From the NCBI RefSeq assembly GCF_010499245.1, contig NZ_JAAGOW010000004.1, forward strand, positions 930,001 to 994,000: a stretch of 64,000 nt of DNA, in the 5' to 3' direction. Shown in pieces: positions 61,752-64,000 of this stretch (positions within the stretch are counted from its first letter, which is position 1; every line of letters starts with the position of its first letter). Made by a program: the position numbers and the translations under genes. The DNA comes from Variovorax sp. WS11. GTDB taxonomy: Bacteria > Pseudomonadota > Gammaproteobacteria > Burkholderiales > Burkholderiaceae_C. The notes below the pieces were generated by a model, which was not told the DNA's origin, searched no databases, and was given only the letters and a program-made list of their open reading frames with translations.

Positions 61752-63029
61752 ATGAACGGCAAAACTGCATTGCAGATTTTCGCGCTTACGCTTGTCGGAG
61801 CATCTCTTCTGTACGCGGGCTTCAACGCACTTTCGAAAAAATGCGATCCATTGAGATACGCAGGGCCATTTCTCAGCCCGACTCTCCCGGAGTGCACCGG
61901 GAAGTACAGGGAGGGCGGTCGGCCAACGTCAGAAGAACTTTCAGTGATCCAGCGAGACTTGGAGCCGAAGAATGTTGAATCGATGTTCTTCAACTCTGGC
62001 AGTGGGTATCGGTCGGCGCCCGCCGCGATACTATGCGATGCGAACCTCAACGATCTGAATCTGAAGGGGCTAAGGTTCGCACGTGGCAGCAGTTTCCGCA
62101 AGGCGCGTCTTGAAAGGGCGAATCTGAAGGGCACCGCGTTGGAACAAGCCGACTTACGTAGCGCAGGATTCGCGGGGGCTGACATGACCGAGACGATCCT
62201 TTATGGCGCAGATCTGACTGGCGCAAACTTGACAGGTGCAAACCTCAAGGGCGCGCAGTTCTCCGATGCATTCCTGCATGGCGCACGCTTTCTGATCGAA
62301 AAGGAATTTGGAGCACCGGACGCAGAGGGGATAGCATTCGCGAAAGGCCTACCGGACATCATTATTTCGCGCCGTGATTCGCCTTCCACTTTTGCGGCGT
62401 TTGTTCGGATCCGGAAGACTCTGAAGGAGAGCGGGCTGAGCGATGGCGAAAGAGGGATCACGGCCGCCCTGAAGCGGGCGGAGGATAGAGAAATGAGTGG
62501 CTTCGAGTGTCGGTGGCACTACGTTTTGTTTGATTTGACAACAGAGTATGGCAACTCCCCGTCTCACGCCTTGTGGGGGATCGTATTGATCTGGTTTGGG
62601 GCCTCCTTTGCCTATCTTTTCGCCATCGCGCGTACGCCCCTTACTACGGGTGGAGTTGGCTCTCCCTGCAGCGCGATCTGGGCCGTCTGGGCAACGGACC
62701 GAGTTAAGCGCGAAGAGGGAACTGACAAGCCCACGCCGATTGCTCTACGCGCCCCTTTTCCAGGCACAGATGCAAATGCTGAACACCGAAATCCGGCTCT
62801 TTCCTGGCTTTGGTCGTGGGTAATGGCCTTGTACTTCAGCTTGCAGTCGGCCTTTCATTTTGGCTGGAAGGACCTGAACGTTGGAACATGGATTTCTCGC
62901 GTGCAACCACGGGAGTACACGCTGCGCGCGACCGGTTGGGTACGCACGACCGCAGGGGTTCAGTCCTTGCTGAGCGTCTATCTGCTTGCGATTTGGGCTC
63001 TCACGTACTTCGGACGGCCGTTCGAGTAG
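61752..63029 (+). CDS. Membrane-anchored pentapeptide-repeat protein
   Basis: A 425-residue protein. An N-terminal membrane anchor (ALQIFALTLVGASLLYAGF) is followed by an extracytoplasmic or cytoplasmic region and about 12 pentapeptide A(D/N)LxG-type repeats around residues 97-178 (CDANLNDLNLKGLRFARGSSF...ADLTGANLTGANLKGAQF), which form a right-handed quadrilateral helix. C-terminal hydrophobic segments WGIVLIWFGASFAYLFAI, WSWVMALYFSLQSAF and LLSVYLLAIWAL suggest an ion-channel-like hairpin. No signature of quinolone-resistance (Qnr) type. Function unknown. Confidence 0.8.
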   Translation: MNGKTALQIFALTLVGASLLYAGFNALSKKCDPLRYAGPFLSPTLPECTGKYREGGRPTSEELSVIQRDLEPKNVESMFFNSGSGYRSAPAAILCDANLNDLNLKGLRFARGSSFRKARLERANLKGTALEQADLRSAGFAGADMTETILYGADLTGANLTGANLKGAQFSDAFLHGARFLIEKEFGAPDAEGIAFAKGLPDIIISRRDSPSTFAAFVRIRKTLKESGLSDGERGITAALKRAEDREMSGFECRWHYVLFDLTTEYGNSPSHALWGIVLIWFGASFAYLFAIARTPLTTGGVGSPCSAIWAVWATDRVKREEGTDKPTPIALRAPFPGTDANAEHRNPALSWLWSWVMALYFSLQSAFHFGWKDLNVGTWISRVQPREYTLRATGWVRTTAGVQSLLSVYLLAIWALTYFGRPFE

Positions 63030-63566
63030 CGAGCGGTAGTCGTCAGGCCGACGACAGGAGGGCGAGGGCACGTTCCGTGGGCACAAGGCGCTGTAGATTC
63101 ACCCTGCGCCCGGGGGTGTCCGAATTTCTGGTGCGCCGGTCAACACCGGCAGGATGTTGTGAGTCATGCGTCGAAGGCCGAAAGCCACGGCGGCCCCGAG
63201 TCATGCGTCCGCGGCCGTGAGGCCTTGGATGAAGCGTTGACAGGGTAAGTGATCTTGGGAAAAGATTTTCTGGGGCAAAGCGCACCGATTCGCACGAACG
63301 GTACGACTTCCCCCTTGTCGATGTCCAGGCCCAGCGCCTGGCTTCACGACAACGCTGGAGCCGCTGACTGCGCACTCATCCGAATCGGTCGCTAAACAGA
63401 TTTGCGCGCGGCTGGATGTACTGCCAGAACCGTGCGCCAACCCACGATCAGCGTGGAGGGCAGCCGCCAGGGATGTCCCTGGACTTTGAAAGTCCGACCT
63501 GGTGGCTCGGGCGCAAGGCAGGCTGGGGAATGCCGGTTCGTTTCAACCGAAGAAACGGACAGAAAA
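63030..63566. other. Spacer without recognised gene
   Basis: About 535 bp before the Rhs-type gene; no convincing frame on either strand. May contain the promoter of the gene at 63567. Confidence 0.45.
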
Positions 63567-64000
63567 ATGGTAGCGATCGTCAGCGGCAACAGCCTGGGCT
63601 TGAGTTTGACGTCTTTGGCCACGCTCGGGCAGCGTGGCACCCTGGGTTCTTCCGGCCAGGGCCGCAGCGGCGAACAAGCCTTCGTCAACATCGCCAACGG
63701 CAACCTGGTCCTGCAGGACCTCGACGACCGACTGGAGGGCCGCGGGCTGGACATTAGCGCCGTGCGCACCTACAACAGCCAGGGCCTGCTGAACGACGAC
63801 AACGGTGACAACTGGACGGTCGGCGCCTTCGGGCAGCGCATCCAGCTGACGGGCACGGTCGCAACGGCCGGCAGCACGCTCACGCGAGAGCGCGTGATGC
63901 CCATTGACCAGGAAGACATCAGCACCGCGAAGTATTCGAAGGCGGAAGTCAGGATCGGAACGGGACGCCGGGTCACGGGATCCACCACCTGCGCCATGCC
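63567..64000 (+). CDS. Rhs/YD-repeat-type protein, 5' part
   Basis: First ~144 residues of a gene running off the window: MVAIVSGNSLGLSLTSLATL, GRSGEQAFVNIANGNLVLQDLDD and the hallmark ISAVRTYNSQGLLNDDNGDNW seen at the start of very large Rhs/YD-repeat proteins of Burkholderiales. No Sec signal peptide. Such proteins are usually cell-surface polymers with a C-terminal toxin. The segment after VMPIDQ departs from what I expect, which may reflect a variant or an indel. The rest lies outside the window. Confidence 0.75.
   Translation, partial: MVAIVSGNSLGLSLTSLATLGQRGTLGSSGQGRSGEQAFVNIANGNLVLQDLDDRLEGRGLDISAVRTYNSQGLLNDDNGDNWTVGAFGQRIQLTGTVATAGSTLTRERVMPIDQEDISTAKYSKAEVRIGTGRRVTGSTTCAM

Noticed and set aside
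1..64000. CRISPR array
   Set aside because: No regularly spaced direct repeats and no cas-like proteins were seen in the window.

Overview
The window looks like an accessory stretch of a high-GC betaproteobacterial chromosome, most likely Burkholderiales. This is inferred from the tripartite-tricarboxylate (Bug-type) binding protein next to CoA-ligase catabolic genes, from the codon use, and from the kinds of insertion sequences present. Nothing in the window names a species. No rRNA, CRISPR array or intact tRNA was seen.

Layout. (1) 1-10.8 kb: small-acid/acyl-CoA catabolism. It holds the 3' part of an acyl-CoA synthetase, a branched-chain-type ABC binding protein, a decayed LivG-type ATPase, a molybdopterin oxidoreductase and an enoyl-CoA hydratase. 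A minus-strand operon follows (Bug binding protein, acyl-CoA synthetase, nitronate-monooxygenase-like flavoprotein). (2) 10.9-16.1 kb: an island edge. It holds a broken MarR regulator, a VapBC pair, a tyrosine recombinase divergent from a KfrA-like coiled-coil protein, a 3' tRNA-Asn fragment, and a truncated DarT toxin joined to a frameshifted trypsin-like protease. (3) 16.3-18.9 kb: an AT-richer gene for a Schlafen/AlbA-like + NTPase + helical-repeat (STAND-like) protein. (4) 19.3-21.6 kb: a complete IS1634-type element with 47-bp inverted repeats and a 6-bp target duplication.

(5) 21.7-41.9 kb: the centrepiece, a DNA phosphorothioation defence locus of the SspBCD-SspFGH kind. The modification operon (sspB-sspC-sspD, then a GIY-YIG protein and a DndB-like DGQHR protein) runs on the plus strand. 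The restriction operon (sspF-sspG-sspH) converges on it from the minus strand. Beyond sspF lie a frameshifted phospholipase-D-type protein and a large phosphorothioation-associated putative methyltransferase. No cysteine desulfurase (SspA) or SspE is present, so sulfur would have to come from a desulfurase encoded elsewhere. A perfect 22-bp-arm hairpin sits directly upstream of sspB.

(6) 42.5-45.3 kb: a lipoprotein, a secreted trypsin-family protease and a small protein. (7) 45.3-48.7 kb: IS91-type transposase plus tyrosine recombinase, a truncated IS5 transposase ending in a 32-bp palindrome, and a gene whose product carries all five active-site residues of the ricin/Shiga ribosome-inactivating family. 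(8) 49-54.2 kb: a secreted alpha/beta hydrolase, an FMN-reductase remnant, an M4 (thermolysin-type) peptidase with a histone-H1-like N-terminus, and a HAD phosphatase. (9) 54.3-60.5 kb: an IS4 element with 10-bp target duplications, and a second IS4-type element with 9-bp duplications whose transposase gene is split by a 2.5-kb serine-recombinase element. (10) 60.6-64 kb: a GH15 remnant, a truncated response regulator, a membrane pentapeptide-repeat protein and the start of an Rhs/YD-type gene.
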